Below are positions 42,600-53,129 of a stretch of 64,000 bases of DNA, in pieces. Under the pieces are notes generated by a model, which was not told the origin of the DNA, did no database searches, and was given only the letters and a program-made list of their open reading frames with translations. How positions within the stretch are numbered: position 1 is the stretch's first letter; each line of letters opens with the position of its first letter. Origin of the DNA: Protula sp. h YS-2021 (taxonomy: Eukaryota; Annelida; Polychaeta; Sabellida; Serpulidae); contig OX457033.1 in NCBI GenBank assembly GCA_949752745.1, positions 18,391,907-18,455,906 on the forward strand, in the 5' to 3' direction. The translations under genes were made by a program, and so were the position numbers.

Positions 42600-43255
42600 T
42601 TGTCCTTGAACAAACTGTTGACCTCGACCGAGGAGGTGAAGGTCACCGAGGTACCTCTTCTGCAACGCTGTTTTACTTCCAAAGGGTCCAAATGAGCTCA
42701 AAATCGTTCTACCTCTAACCGTCTTAGAGATAATGGTCCACTTCCAGTTTTTCAGCAAGACCATGACCGAGGTGGCCAAGGACACCATTGTTTAGGGGCA
42801 AAGGGTCGAAAATGAGTTCAGAATCGCGCTGTCTCTGACCTTTTTCGAGATAAGAATCAACTTCCGGTTTTTGACCGTGATCGTGACTCAAAACGGTCAA
42901 GGTCACTGTGGTGCATCTATTGTGACGTTGTATGGGCCCAAAGGGTCCAAATGGTCTCAAAACCGCTCTTTCTGTAACCGCTTTCGAGATAATGGTCCAC
43001 TTTCGGTTTTTGACCTGAACCTGAATTTCGAAAATGAGTTCAAAATCGCTCTGTCTTTAACCTAAAGAAGGTCAATGTCACCAAGATGCTTCTTGTGTGA
43101 CGTTGTTCAGGCGCAAAGGGTGAAAAAATAAGCTCAAAATCGCTCTGTCGGTAACTTTGATGGTCCACTTCCGGTTTTTGACTTTAGCCAGTGACCGATG
43201 TGGTCAAAGTCACCGTAGTACTCCTTACACAACGTTGCTATGGCCCAAAGGGTCG
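42600..43255. repeat. Tandem array of about 120-175-bp units
   Basis: Four to five units marked by CAAAGGGTC (42680, 42799, 42939, 43114, 43245), ATGAGCTCAAAATCGCTCT, GAGATAATGGTCCACTTCCG and GTTTTTGACC. Noncoding. Confidence 0.8.
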
Positions 43256-43499
43256 AATATACAGTAAATTACCACACATAGAATGCCGTTGATTTACAAA
43301 TGACACACACAAAGCATAGAACATTATTGACACTGAAATGACGCCTGTTGGGAACCACACAAAGGCACGGGCAAATATAACCCACCACGTGAGTATTTTT
43401 ATTCTTAAATAATCTTGTCCGTGACCCACCACTTAAACTCCTTTCAGGCATATTAAATGCTACCATATAATGCAGCCACCACATAAGATACCTCTCGTT

Positions 43500-43845
43500 C
43501 GTACATCCGTCTGTCCGTCCGTTAACATTTCACTTGTGAACACGCTCTAGCCCACAATTCGTTACCAGTTACTAAAATATTTTAGATATCGCTAGTATAT
43601 GGACTAATAAAGATCCCTATTGTTTATGAGCCATATCCGAAGAAGGACAACGCCACAGCTGGACTTTTCTTTTTGTACCATTATCAAGTTTGCTTAACAT
43701 GTGGCTTGTGAACACTGTCTAGTCTACAATTCTTTAACAATTACTAAGATATTTCGGATATAGCTACTATATGAAGTAGTGAAGATCCTATTGCATATGA
43801 ACTATATCTGCACAAGGAGAGTGTCTCAGCTGGACGTTCTCATGG
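43500..43845. repeat. Two-copy 170-bp direct repeat
   Basis: The block TGTGAACACGCTCTAG..ACAATTC..TTACTAA..ATTT..GATATxGCTA..GATCC..CAGCTGGAC occurs at about 43535-43665 and 43707-43837. It is preceded by CCGTCTGTCCGTCCG (43507-43521). Confidence 0.7.
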
Positions 43846-44244
43846 TAAATGCTTTTGTTTTTGTTCACCTTAAAGCACTGCTATCCTTTTGTTTCTTTTC
43901 AGTGTTATGGATTGAAATGAGCCTGTGGCTGGCCTCAAACCTACTATTTTCCTTATTCCGGCTGGCTGAGGTCTTTGCATCTCTGATGCCTATGTTTAAA
44001 CATTTGCAAAGTGTGTTTTTAGAGTTAGCATATACTGGAGTCAGTCTCACGCGCCTAGAGAATTTATTAGTGGATTGATTCGTTTCAAACCCTTGTGCAG
44101 CGCAGTGACCAGGAATTTTGGAAGTACAACAGAAATTAACAAAATGGTAAATTGCTAAAATATTACTTTTAAATTTTTCCCAAACCCCGGCAGATTCATG
44201 CTTCGCGTTCCTTTTAGAATGGAGTCTCTCAAAAAAGTAGTTGG

Positions 44245-45030
44245 TTGCGATGGGAATACCTCTTGCCATTTGCAAGAGACCGGGCGGGTCAACGAATTAT
44301 ACCGATGAACAAGCTTCCCGAACCTTCTTCAGGCACGTCGAACGAGCACAAGCCAGACAAGCAGATGGCGTTAAATACAATTATTCAAGAACTGTTAGAC
44401 AGAGAAAACCATAGGAAAGAAGCCTACGAGCACTCATGGTTTTTTTCAGTGGGGTCTTTCTTTCACAAAAAATGGACGGTTGGCGCCTAGTTGTCGACTT
44501 GTCGCCACTGAGGCAGTTCCTACATCTTGAGTCTTTTAAAATGGATACTACACATTTCATCCAATACGCTCTAAGTCAGTTCATTTGGACCATTCCGGTG
44601 GGTCTTTCGGATGCATACCTACATATTCCCACCGACAATTCGTCGTTATCTGTGTAGGGGGTTTATTGTATTGGTTCCTGGCCCTCACATTCGGATTGTC
44701 GACGCCACACACCATTCGTATTCTCTCAGGTTATGAAGTTCATCAAACGCTGCGGTCAACAGGTCGGATTGCTCATTTTTCAATATCTCAACGAGTGGCT
44801 CCTGGTAAATCAGGGCAAGGATGTTCTGCTCTCTCGGTTGGTCATATAGCGCTTTGGTTCAGCGAATGGAGTTTCTCGGACTTCTGGACTTTGTGAAAGC
44901 CAGGATTTTTCCAAGGAAAGCACACATTCAAAAGTTGTCGACTTTGATTGTTCGCATCGTGTCTACTCCCAGGCCATGGTTGTCCCTGCTGGAACTAGTT
45001 CTGAGTTTTAGTCGCCAAGAAGAAAATGAC
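44245..45030 (+). pseudogene. DIRS-like reverse transcriptase remnant
   Basis: GWRLVVDLSPLRQFLHLESF, KMDTTHFIQYAL, LSDAYLHIP and LTFGLSTPH correspond to the RT fingers and palm of DIRS/Ngaro tyrosine-recombinase retrotransposons (W-P-V-x-D-LS-xLN, FKMxT, DxxDAYLxxP, PFGLSTAP). The frame changes several times and the catalytic YLDD region is not recognisable. No recombinase or split repeats seen nearby. Confidence 0.65.
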
Positions 45031-45588
45031 AATTAGGTGGGTACCATTTTTGGCGAGTTCCAAAGTTTGGTGCTGAGAGCGTTGCTTCATGGCAGGTCTT
45101 CACATCATCGAATACGGCTCTCCTCGTTACCACTCAGGGATCTCGACAGGTAGTCACGTCAAGTCAGTCTCATGAAGTGTGTGCCTGTTTTCTTGCACCC
45201 GTTGGGGTTTCTTGGAAAGATCAATGGTCTTGTTACGAGCGGGTGTTTCATATCTTTATTTTGTAAATGAAGACTGCTTTAATGGCGTGTCAATTTCTTT
45301 CCGCCTTTCTCAACGGCCATATCGTTCAGTTTCTGGTGGACAATAAGACGCTGTTCTCGTTTTTGTTCAAGCAGAGTCTCACTCACCAAACATGCTCTAT
45401 TATGTTCTCTTAGGAATTCATCCATACAGCGTGCACTGATTTTACTGCATTGCTTGGCTCCCTGAAGTCGAAAGCCTTTGTTAACCGTTTCAATCATCAT
45501 CTTCCGGTGTACATTTCTCGTCAGGAGCGTTAGCGATCGATGTGTTAGTTTGTGATTCCACATACCGAAACGTCTCTTGCTCGTAATT

Positions 45589-45593
45589 CCGGC
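45589..45593. repeat. LTR-element target duplication, left (CCGGC)
   Basis: CCGGC directly before the 5' LTR, identical to 50445-50449 directly after the 3' LTR. Confidence 0.95.
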
Positions 45594-45765
45594 TGTCATA
45601 AGGTTGTGTAGATGTTTGCTAACACATTTTGCGGTGTGTATAATCACTTGTGTACATTAGGACACTATTTGATATATGTTCATTTTATACACCATAATCT
45701 GTTTATACTTACTATGTATATATTGTTATGAGCTTAAATGTTACATCACAATAAAATTCCTGACA
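45594..45765 (+). repeat. 5' LTR (172 bp)
   Basis: Starts TGTCATAAGG, ends ATTCCTGACA. Contains AATAAA near its end (45750-45755), placing the poly(A) signal 10 bp before the LTR end. Confidence 0.95.
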
Positions 45766-45782
45766 TGGTGTCAGATGTCAGG
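45766..45782 (+). promoter_or_regulatory. Primer-binding site (TGGTGTCAGATGTCAGG)
   Basis: Abuts the 5' LTR directly and starts with TGG, complementary to the CCA end of a tRNA. The priming tRNA was not identified. Confidence 0.7.
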
Positions 45783-45790
45783 TGCGAGTT

Positions 45791-45984
45791 TCACTCGTGT
45801 GGGGTTACATGCAACCACCACGGCGAAGCGCTCACACGCAGTGATTCTCGAACGTAAATTTTCACTCGTGTGGGGTTACATGCAACCACCACGGCGAAGC
45901 GCTCACACGCTGTGAATATTTTACTGCTTTCCACTCGTGTGGGGTTACATGCAACCACCACGGCGAAGCGCTCACACGCAGTGA
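45791..45984 (+). repeat. Three leader repeats of about 54 bp
   Basis: Near-identical copies at 45791-45844, 45862-45914 and 45931-45984, each beginning CACTCGTGTGGGGTTACATG and ending CGCTCACACGCAGTGA. The ends TCACT/GTGTG and CACAC/AGTGA are inverted, so each copy can fold. They lie in the untranslated leader between the primer-binding site and ATG 46056. Confidence 0.9.
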
Positions 45985-46055
45985 AAGCAGAAGAAAGAAG
46001 AAAGACGAGGGAACAGTCAGGCCAGACGAGAAAACATCCACGTTGAGACTCGAAG

Positions 46056-49000
46056 ATGGCGGACAAATTTAAGCACCCATCTATGGACTGGACAAGTGCT
46101 GGTGATCTGCATCGACGTCTACAGAACTTCAAGCAAAAGTGCGAACTTATCTTCGATGGGCCCCTCGCAGACAAGGACGAAGCATACAAAGTGCGCATGC
46201 TCCTTCTCTGGTGTGACGACAAAGGACTGGAAATTTACAACACGGCGACTTGGACAAACGCAGCTGATCGCTTACGTTTAACTCCAGTATGGGAAAAACT
46301 CGAAGCTTACGTTACGCCACGCAGCAATCAGATTCTTGCTCGTTATCAGCTACGATGTCTCAAGCAAGGCGACATGACTTTTGAAGAATTTGTGGTACAA
46401 GCGCGCTCACTCATTGACGACAGTGGCTACCACGCAGATGTACGTGACGAAATGCTACGCGACACTGCAGTCTTTGGTCTGAAGTCTGACAAAGTGCGAC
46501 GTGACGCAATTGAAATCGGCAATGATCTCACGTACCAACAAGTATATGACCTCGCAAAAACCTATGAAAGCACCAACGCACAGATGAATGCTATCACCAT
46601 AAACAGCAACGCAACTGACGTATACACCATTAGAAGTCGCCCACAACGACGCAGGCAGCCACGCGTATCGCAAACACTAAAATCGCAGTCAGAACAGAAG
46701 CAAGCACTTCAACAACAGCGACAGAAATTCCAACAGACATGGAAACAGTGCAACAGATGCGGCGGTCAACATGCAAAGAATCAACAGTGTCCAGCAAAAG
46801 AAGCAAAATGTTACTTCTGTGCAAAGAAAGGCCACTTCGAAAAAGTGTGTCGTACGAAACAACGCGCTGTACATGACGTTTCATACTGCAAACCCGAAGA
46901 CCAAGGCTCATGTTTTCTCGGTGCAATACAGACAATCGGAAACGTTTCAACTCCACAATCCAGAGACAAAGGCATCAACAGGATATATGCAAGCGTTCTT
47001 CTCAACGACAAGCACAACCTGAGCATGAAAGTTGACACTGGTTCGGACACATGCACACTGACTAAACAAGACGCCAAAAAGTTGGGTGATTCCATCAAAA
47101 TCGCGCCATCAGGTTGCATATTGAGGAAATACGGCGGTGGCAACATACGGCTCTATGGCAGCGCAACATTACAAATTACGTATCACGACAAATCTACAGT
47201 CGCAGATTTCAAGATTGTTGACGCCCCTAACAGTCCATCAATAATCGGATGTAAACAAGCACTCGAACTAGGACTTGTCTCACTGAATGTCAATTACGTC
47301 AACAATATCACATCAGCAGCTCACGGTAAGCCTCACGCAGCAACTGAGCAAAGTACAGCAACAGCTTACAGTAAGCCTCACGCAGCAACCGAGCAAAGTA
47401 CGCTATCACGAACACAAGTACTTCGTGACTATGGCGATTGTTTTGACAAAATCGGCAAGTTCCCTGGTGAAAAGTACAGGATCAAGTTGATTGACAACCC
47501 ACAACCAGTGATTCATCCACCAAGAACAGTTCCTGTGCATATTATGCCGCTCTACAAGGAAGAACTTGACAAGATGATCGCTGACAACATAATCAGTCCC
47601 ATAACTCAACCAACAGAATGGGTCAACTCCATCGTGGTAAATGTCAAGGACACACCCAACGGCAAGAAAGTTCGTCTATGTCTCGATCCCAAGGATCTCA
47701 ACAAGAACGTTCGACGGGAACACTACTACACCAAGACATTTGATGAGATTCTACCACAGCTCTACGGCAAGAAGTACTTCTCAGTCGTCGACACGAAGAA
47801 AGGATACTGGCACGTTCAGCTGGATGAGGAATCAAGTTTGCTTACAACCTTCAATACACCATTTGGCAGATTTAAATTCAACCGACTTCCCTTTGGTATC
47901 AATGTCTCACAAGACGCATTTCAACGCAAACACGACAGTGCATTTGCCGGAATCGATAACGTTTGTGGAATTGCCGACGACATTATCGTTACAGGAAGAA
48001 CGGAGCAAGAACACGACAAAGCAATGGTGCAGATGCTAGAAGCATGCAGAAGGAACAACATTGGTCTGAACTCTGAAAAACTACAGTTCAAACAACACAA
48101 AGTGAACTTTTACGGACATACAGTCACAGATCAAGGTGTACAGCCGTCAGAAGACAAGATGAAGGCGATAAAGGACATCAAACCTCCGCAAAACTTGAAA
48201 GAACTCTTGTCTATACTCGGGATGTTGAATTACCTCAACCGATTTTCAACAAAACTCGCAATGCTAACTGCACCACTTCGTGAGCTGAACAAGAAAGATG
48301 TGTCCTTCAGCTGGGAAGATCGACACCAGCAAGCCCTAGACGACATAAAGGCAGAGTTGAGCAATGCAACACGTCTGTCCTACTACGACACTAATCCAAA
48401 CACCAGAACCATATTGCAATCCGATGCAAGTCAAATGGGTCTCGGCGCATGGATACGCCAAGTCGATAATAACGGTGTAGAACACATCGTCGCTATGTGC
48501 TCAAGATCCTTGACGGACGCAGAAAAACGCTACTCAAACATCGAGCGAGAGTGTTTAGCAATCAAATTTGGTCTCCAAAGGTTTGAATACTACCTGCTCG
48601 GACGCCACACAGTGGTAGAGACGGACCACTCACCGTTAGAGCAAATATTCAAAAAGAATATTGCCGACGTACCAACACGCCTCCAGAAAATGATACTTTG
48701 GTGTCTACGATTTGACATTACAGTCATCTATAAACCAGGAATCAAGATCCCGGTTGCAGACGCACTGTCACGAGTATGTGTTCCAGCCACAAAGCAAACG
48801 GAGAGCAAAGAAATCAACTTCATTTCTGAGATCAAAACGCCAATTGATCTGCGGAGAATCAGAAACGAAAGTATCCAGGACTCCACTCTTAACATGTTGA
48901 AAGACACAGTATTTAAGGGTTGGCCAGCTCTCAGAAAGCAATGTCCCCAGGAAATCTGGGATTACTGGAACTTTCGATGTGATCTCGTAATTAAAGATGG

Positions 49001-49805
49001 CCTTGTAATCAAAGGTAACAGAATAGTCATTCCAACGTCACTACGCAAAGAAATCCTGCAAGTAATCTTTGAAGGCCATCAAGGAGAAACAAAGTGCACT
49101 TTACTTGCACGTGAATCAGTCTTCTGGCCAGGAATCAACAAAGACATTAAAGAAATGGTGCAATCGTGTGCGATGTGTGCGAAACATCTAGCAGCACCCG
49201 AAAGACTACCACTCATGCAGCCGGATTTGCCAACACGACCCTGGGAAAAACTGGGAACTGATTTGTTCGAGTTCGACGGCAAGCGATACATCATGGTCGT
49301 CGATTACTATTCACGATACCCAGTTATTCGCCAGCTACCGGATATAACTGCCGAAACTGTATGCCAAGCTTTTTCAAGTGTGATTGCTGAATACTGTCTA
49401 CCATCAACGGTAGTTGCTGATTCTGGGACGCAGTTTACGAGCGAATTGTTCCGACGCAGATGCAAAGAGGCAGGCATCAAAATACTGTACAGCTCACCAT
49501 ACCATCACCAAACAAACAGTGTGGAAGAACGCAGTATTGGTACCATAAAACATCTATGGAAGAAATCTAGCAACAACAGAACGACAGCACTATGGATGTA
49601 CCGTGTCACGCCAGTCGACAACGGCATGCCTTCACCATATGAACTCTTGTTTGGTCGAAAACCCAAGACACTCCTGCCCTGCAGTAATACTTTGCTTCTG
49701 TCACGTCATCCCGAAAGTGACAAACACATCGTTGCCAACGATAAACGACAGATGCTCCAGAAGAGGCATTATAACGCTGGTACCGACGTAAGGGTGTTGA
49801 GGTGA
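46056..49805 (+). CDS. Gag-pol polyprotein of the Ty3/Gypsy element
   Basis: 1249 codons in one frame from ATG 46056. Gag about 1-230; two CCHC-type knuckles at 232-245 and 252-265; aspartic protease VDTGSD with Asp327; RT 470-690 with VVDTKKG (Asp579) and GIADD (Asp641-642), an IADD variant of YADD; RNase H with Asp790 and Asp857; integrase zinc region with His1008 and Cys1038/Cys1041; D,D35E core Asp1069, Asp1122, Glu1158. A duplicated KPHAATEQST motif (residues 425-449) separates protease from RT. It ends at TGA shortly after the core. The natural C-terminal tail lies in the next frame. Confidence 0.95.
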   Translation: MADKFKHPSMDWTSAGDLHRRLQNFKQKCELIFDGPLADKDEAYKVRMLLLWCDDKGLEIYNTATWTNAADRLRLTPVWEKLEAYVTPRSNQILARYQLRCLKQGDMTFEEFVVQARSLIDDSGYHADVRDEMLRDTAVFGLKSDKVRRDAIEIGNDLTYQQVYDLAKTYESTNAQMNAITINSNATDVYTIRSRPQRRRQPRVSQTLKSQSEQKQALQQQRQKFQQTWKQCNRCGGQHAKNQQCPAKEAKCYFCAKKGHFEKVCRTKQRAVHDVSYCKPEDQGSCFLGAIQTIGNVSTPQSRDKGINRIYASVLLNDKHNLSMKVDTGSDTCTLTKQDAKKLGDSIKIAPSGCILRKYGGGNIRLYGSATLQITYHDKSTVADFKIVDAPNSPSIIGCKQALELGLVSLNVNYVNNITSAAHGKPHAATEQSTATAYSKPHAATEQSTLSRTQVLRDYGDCFDKIGKFPGEKYRIKLIDNPQPVIHPPRTVPVHIMPLYKEELDKMIADNIISPITQPTEWVNSIVVNVKDTPNGKKVRLCLDPKDLNKNVRREHYYTKTFDEILPQLYGKKYFSVVDTKKGYWHVQLDEESSLLTTFNTPFGRFKFNRLPFGINVSQDAFQRKHDSAFAGIDNVCGIADDIIVTGRTEQEHDKAMVQMLEACRRNNIGLNSEKLQFKQHKVNFYGHTVTDQGVQPSEDKMKAIKDIKPPQNLKELLSILGMLNYLNRFSTKLAMLTAPLRELNKKDVSFSWEDRHQQALDDIKAELSNATRLSYYDTNPNTRTILQSDASQMGLGAWIRQVDNNGVEHIVAMCSRSLTDAEKRYSNIERECLAIKFGLQRFEYYLLGRHTVVETDHSPLEQIFKKNIADVPTRLQKMILWCLRFDITVIYKPGIKIPVADALSRVCVPATKQTESKEINFISEIKTPIDLRRIRNESIQDSTLNMLKDTVFKGWPALRKQCPQEIWDYWNFRCDLVIKDGLVIKGNRIVIPTSLRKEILQVIFEGHQGETKCTLLARESVFWPGINKDIKEMVQSCAMCAKHLAAPERLPLMQPDLPTRPWEKLGTDLFEFDGKRYIMVVDYYSRYPVIRQLPDITAETVCQAFSSVIAEYCLPSTVVADSGTQFTSELFRRRCKEAGIKILYSSPYHHQTNSVEERSIGTIKHLWKKSSNNRTTALWMYRVTPVDNGMPSPYELLFGRKPKTLLPCSNTLLLSRHPESDKHIVANDKRQMLQKRHYNAGTDVRVLR

Positions 49806-50226
49806 ATTTGTCGACGTCTATAACACCTTACACAAAGTGTTGAAGCCAGCTACCGTAGTCAACCAACCAAACCCGGATGCAGAACCAAGGACTTATATCG
49901 TCAAAAAGGGCGAGAAGCAGTACCAACGGACCCGAGGACACATTCGCCCAAGAAAAGCCCCAATGCCCCAATTATCGCCAGTGAGGGCTAGCAGAATTCA
50001 GACGGCCGCACCGTACCCGCCTGTACCTGCACCGTACCCGCCTGTACCCGCACCGTATCCGCCTGCAACGCCTCAGACACCACCACTCGAACAAGCCAGC
50101 CAGCCCGCGCCCCTCATGACAATCCCTCCAACTAGGAACATTGATGTCACAAACAATAATGCATCAAATCCTTATGTGACACGTTCTGGTCGAGTTACGA
50201 CGGCGCCGTTCAAATATAGTGCATAG
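49801..50226 (+). CDS. Integrase C-terminal tail in shifted frame
   Basis: Open in the +1 frame from just after TGA 49798-49800 to TAG 50224-50226. It starts with a GEFVDVYNTLHKVLKPATVV segment like the post-core GPY/F-type region, followed by PYPPVPAPYPP proline repeats and ends TRSGRVTTAPFKYSA, the usual closing motif of such polyproteins. There is no ATG at the start, so it depends on the upstream frame. One small indel near 49795 explains it. Confidence 0.75.
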   Translation, partial: GEFVDVYNTLHKVLKPATVVNQPNPDAEPRTYIVKKGEKQYQRTRGHIRPRKAPMPQLSPVRASRIQTAAPYPPVPAPYPPVPAPYPPATPQTPPLEQASQPAPLMTIPPTRNIDVTNNNASNPYVTRSGRVTTAPFKYSA

Positions 50227-50261
50227 ACTGTTGTATATAGACTATTTAATTGCCTATTTGT

Positions 50262-50272
50262 AAAGAGAGGGA
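50262..50272 (+). promoter_or_regulatory. Polypurine tract
   Basis: AAAGAGAGGGA ends exactly at the 3' LTR start and would prime plus-strand synthesis. Confidence 0.8.
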
Positions 50273-50444
50273 TGTCATAAGTTTGTGTAGATGTTTGCTA
50301 ACACATTTTGCGGTGTGTATAATCACTTGTGTACATTAGGACACTATTTGATATATGTTCATTTTACACACCATAATCTGTTTATACTTACTATGTATAT
50401 ATTGTTATGAGCTTAAATGTTACATCACAATAAAATTCCTGACA
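50273..50444 (+). repeat. 3' LTR (172 bp)
   Basis: Same length and ends as the 5' LTR; two differences by eye (AAGTTTGT for AAGGTTGT and TTTACACACC for TTTATACACC). Confidence 0.95.
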
Positions 50445-50449
50445 CCGGC
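50445..50449. repeat. LTR-element target duplication, right (CCGGC)
   Basis: Identical to 45589-45593. Confidence 0.95.
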
Positions 50450-51059
50450 CTACGAGAACTGCCTTAGTTTCATTTGCTGCTGTGGTTACCGTGCGTTAGG
50501 AGTCTGTCCTCTGGAGTATGGCGGTCTGCAACGGAGTATTGCCAATCAAAACCTTGGGTGCTTCAGCTGAGTCTTTGCTGCATAATGTGTCCTTCATGGG
50601 GAACAAAGGATTTCTTAGCGGGTACTTCAGAGGATGTAAAGGGTTCGTCTGGTTATGATTCATACGTATGTGATGTGTTGTGTTTTTTAATTTGAGTTGG
50701 AGCGCCTCTAAGCTGACATTACAGTTGTTTCTCGCGATTTGTCTCTGGTTTTGAAATATCTCACTTCTGCACTTTTCCATTAGTCTGTTATTACTGACAA
50801 ACTACTACTACCGACTACAATGTAACTATTTCAGTCGTGTCGTGTTGGTGTTGTGTCGACTCGGCGCAGTCACATACCCTGGTCGTTTTGATAGTGCCAT
50901 TTTGCACAGGATACAATATGGTACTGTTATGAGTTGGAAAGTATTGCTAAGTTGTGCATGATTTGTTTTGAGACATGGCGTTCCTTTTGTGCAACAAGGT
51001 GGAGGAGGGGCTATGAGCTTTCTCTAGTCTATCTGCTACTTGTGTTTGAACGTTCAATG

Positions 51060-51400
51060 ATGTTATTAATTGGCAGTTCGTGGTGAAAGCCCCATGCAAC
51101 GGAGGGATATAGTTTTCGGTCTGTCACGCTTAAATCTCAAGGGCCTACAGGCCACATTAAAGGATGGATTCGTTTCAAATTTTGTACACGGATTTTCTAG
51201 ACCTTTCGCAGTGCAGTGACCAAGAATTTTTCGGATCGGAAAAAAATTGACAAAATGGCAGATTTTCAAACTCGGCGCTGTACTTAAGAGAACCTACGAC
51301 AGTCTCACGCGCCTTGTGGTTCATGGATTGATTCGTTTAAATATTAGACACTACGTCTACCTATCGTTCCACTTTTAAATTTTGTGTAGTCAACACGTAA
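51060..51400. repeat. Dispersed repeat shared with 44.03-44.16 kb
   Basis: GGATTCGTTTCAAA, GCAGTGCAGTGACCAxGAATTTT, TTGACAAAATGGCA and CAGTCTCACGCGCC occur here and at 44035-44160 in rearranged order. No coding seen. Confidence 0.6.
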
Positions 51401-51757
51401 CAGCCTCACATTCATCATATCGCCCACGTGGTATAAACGTACTCCTTGAGACGTAGTCAAGTTACGCGATTCGGTATGGAATGGCAGTTCGCGGTGAAAA
51501 CCCGGTAAATGAAAAGATTTTGTTACATTTTTATTTCTTCCTTTCTGACACATTTCTTGTATACGGCTAGTCAACCAGTCCATGTACGTTTGGTGTATAA
51601 TTCCCGGTCTTCCATGGTAATGGTTTAGTAGTCTACAAGCCGGGATTTTCGAAATAAAAACTGAAGTGTTTAATTTCTTAGCACTCATTTTATGAGTAGA
51701 ATATCTTGTAGAGGTAGAAGGCATCACTCGAATTATAGCTCTCCATCAACTGTGATC

Positions 51758-52660
51758 GTGTTATTAGCCTCCAATCGGGGCTGTAATCCCCGGAGAAGGG
51801 GGGCTTATGAATTGGGCTCTTTCTGTCCGTCCGTCCACTCATTCCTCTTAGATGTGTAGGTCATTTAATCTGATAGCTTACAGAACTCACGCCCATGATT
51901 GTATCTTGATGCACGCCAATTTTTTTGGCGAAATGGATTTTTGGCGAATTTTTTTAAATTTTGGTGTTTCTAGTGCTGTTTTAGATTTTGTTTGTGCCAC
52001 ATCTCAAACACAGCTCTTCACCATACCTTGCAGAAAAAGACAATATAGTGCAAATTTGCCCTGGGGAATTATTTTGATTTTTGTCAAAAATTAATTTTTT
52101 TGAGTTTTCTCTTAGGTGTTTTTTAAAACTGTTTTTGGACTTTATCTCTACATTTATCAGATCTTCATCAAACCGTTAAGAAAGAAAGATAACACAGTGA
52201 CAATCATTACTAAAGGATTATTTTTTATTTTTATTAAAAATTGAATTTTTGGTACTTTCACTTTGGTTTGTGTTTAGCTGTTTTGGACTCTAATCAAAAC
52301 TTGTATTTTGAATGATGTTTTTGTTTTTTAATTTCACTTTGGTGTGTTTTTAGCTTTGTAACTACGTGCACACGCTATCTAAGTGACGGCTAATTCAATT
52401 TTTATCAAATCTAGCAGAGAAAAGACCCTATAGTGTAGATGGTGACTGACGTAGTGAGTCTGTCTGAGGTGATTGATTGGAGCGCGGGGGGCATACCCGT
52501 TTTGTGTTAGCAAAGACATTGGCTCCCGACCGGTGTTTTATTGGGCTTATAGATTAGGCCCTGTTGGTCCGTCTCCTTGTATTGTACCGAATTATTTTAA
52601 AATCTACTGATCACCGTCTCGTTTTGAGGGGCCGTGCTGTCGACGATAGCTTGTTTAATA
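51758..52660. repeat. Hairpin-headed dispersed repeat, copy 2
   Basis: Second copy of the repeat at 31236-32480: TTATTAGCCTCCAATCGGGG, CCCCGGAG, GGGCTCTTTCTGTCCGTCCG, CATGATTGTATCTTGATGCA, then the same AT-rich body and the ending CCGTGCTGTCGACGATAGCT. The head palindrome is diverged. Confidence 0.75.
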
Positions 52661-53129
52661 AGGTCGTCAGTTGACTGACACTGCACTTATATTAATTTGT
52701 CGATTGGTTGACAACTTAGGCAATCCGTTCAGTGATGGCTTCCTTCTACATATATAAGATATTTTACCCACAAAAAATGAACATTAAGAAAATAAATACT
52801 TCAGAGTCAGGTAAGGCTACATAACAGTCACGTCAATAAGCACAGTGGCAAAACATGTGACGTTCTTCTGTGTTATGCGATGTTACAAGCAAGAAGACCA
52901 ACGAACAATCCTAATGGTGAGGTTTCAGTGCAGCATTGTGCCAAAGTCTAAAAGCTAAGTAGACCCCCTACCGGGTGAGTGGGTGATTCAAGCGTGGATC
53001 CAGGATTTTCGCTGGAGGGAGGTCATCAGGGCGAGAAAAGCTGCAATTAGCTCACAAATTTTTTTTCTAGAAATTCAATGTTAAGCAGTCTGTTTAAGCC
53101 ACTTTGTCGGACTGGGTTAGTCGTATCAC

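Larger units (their letters stand above)
45594..50444 (+). mobile_element. Ty3/Gypsy LTR retrotransposon, near-complete, young
   Basis: 4851 bp with 172-bp LTRs (TGTCA...TGACA ends), a TGG-initial primer-binding site, one gag-pol ORF, a polypurine tract and a 5-bp target duplication. The two LTRs differ at two positions by eye, so insertion is recent. The gag-pol ORF is open for 1249 codons; a frame change just after the integrase core separates the C-terminal tail. RT/integrase style is that of the large invertebrate K02A2.6-like group of Ty3/Gypsy elements. Confidence 0.95.
45490..50780 (-). pseudogene. Older minus-strand ORF split by the LTR element
   Basis: The minus-strand frame starting at ATG 50780 is open leftwards to the 3' LTR flank, apart from TAA at 50496-50498. 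It stays in the same frame across the LTR insertion point when the duplicated CCGGC is counted once. It then ends at TGA 45490-45492. About 147 codons in total. Basic N-terminal half (IFQNQRQIARNNC), polar C-terminus ending in acidic residues. No family recognised; it might be a gag-like ORF. Confidence 0.3.

Noticed and set aside
43238..43484. Two overlapping minus-strand ORFs rich in Val/Cys/Phe
   Set aside because: No recognisable motif, start codons weak, and surrounded by minisatellite DNA; treated as chance.
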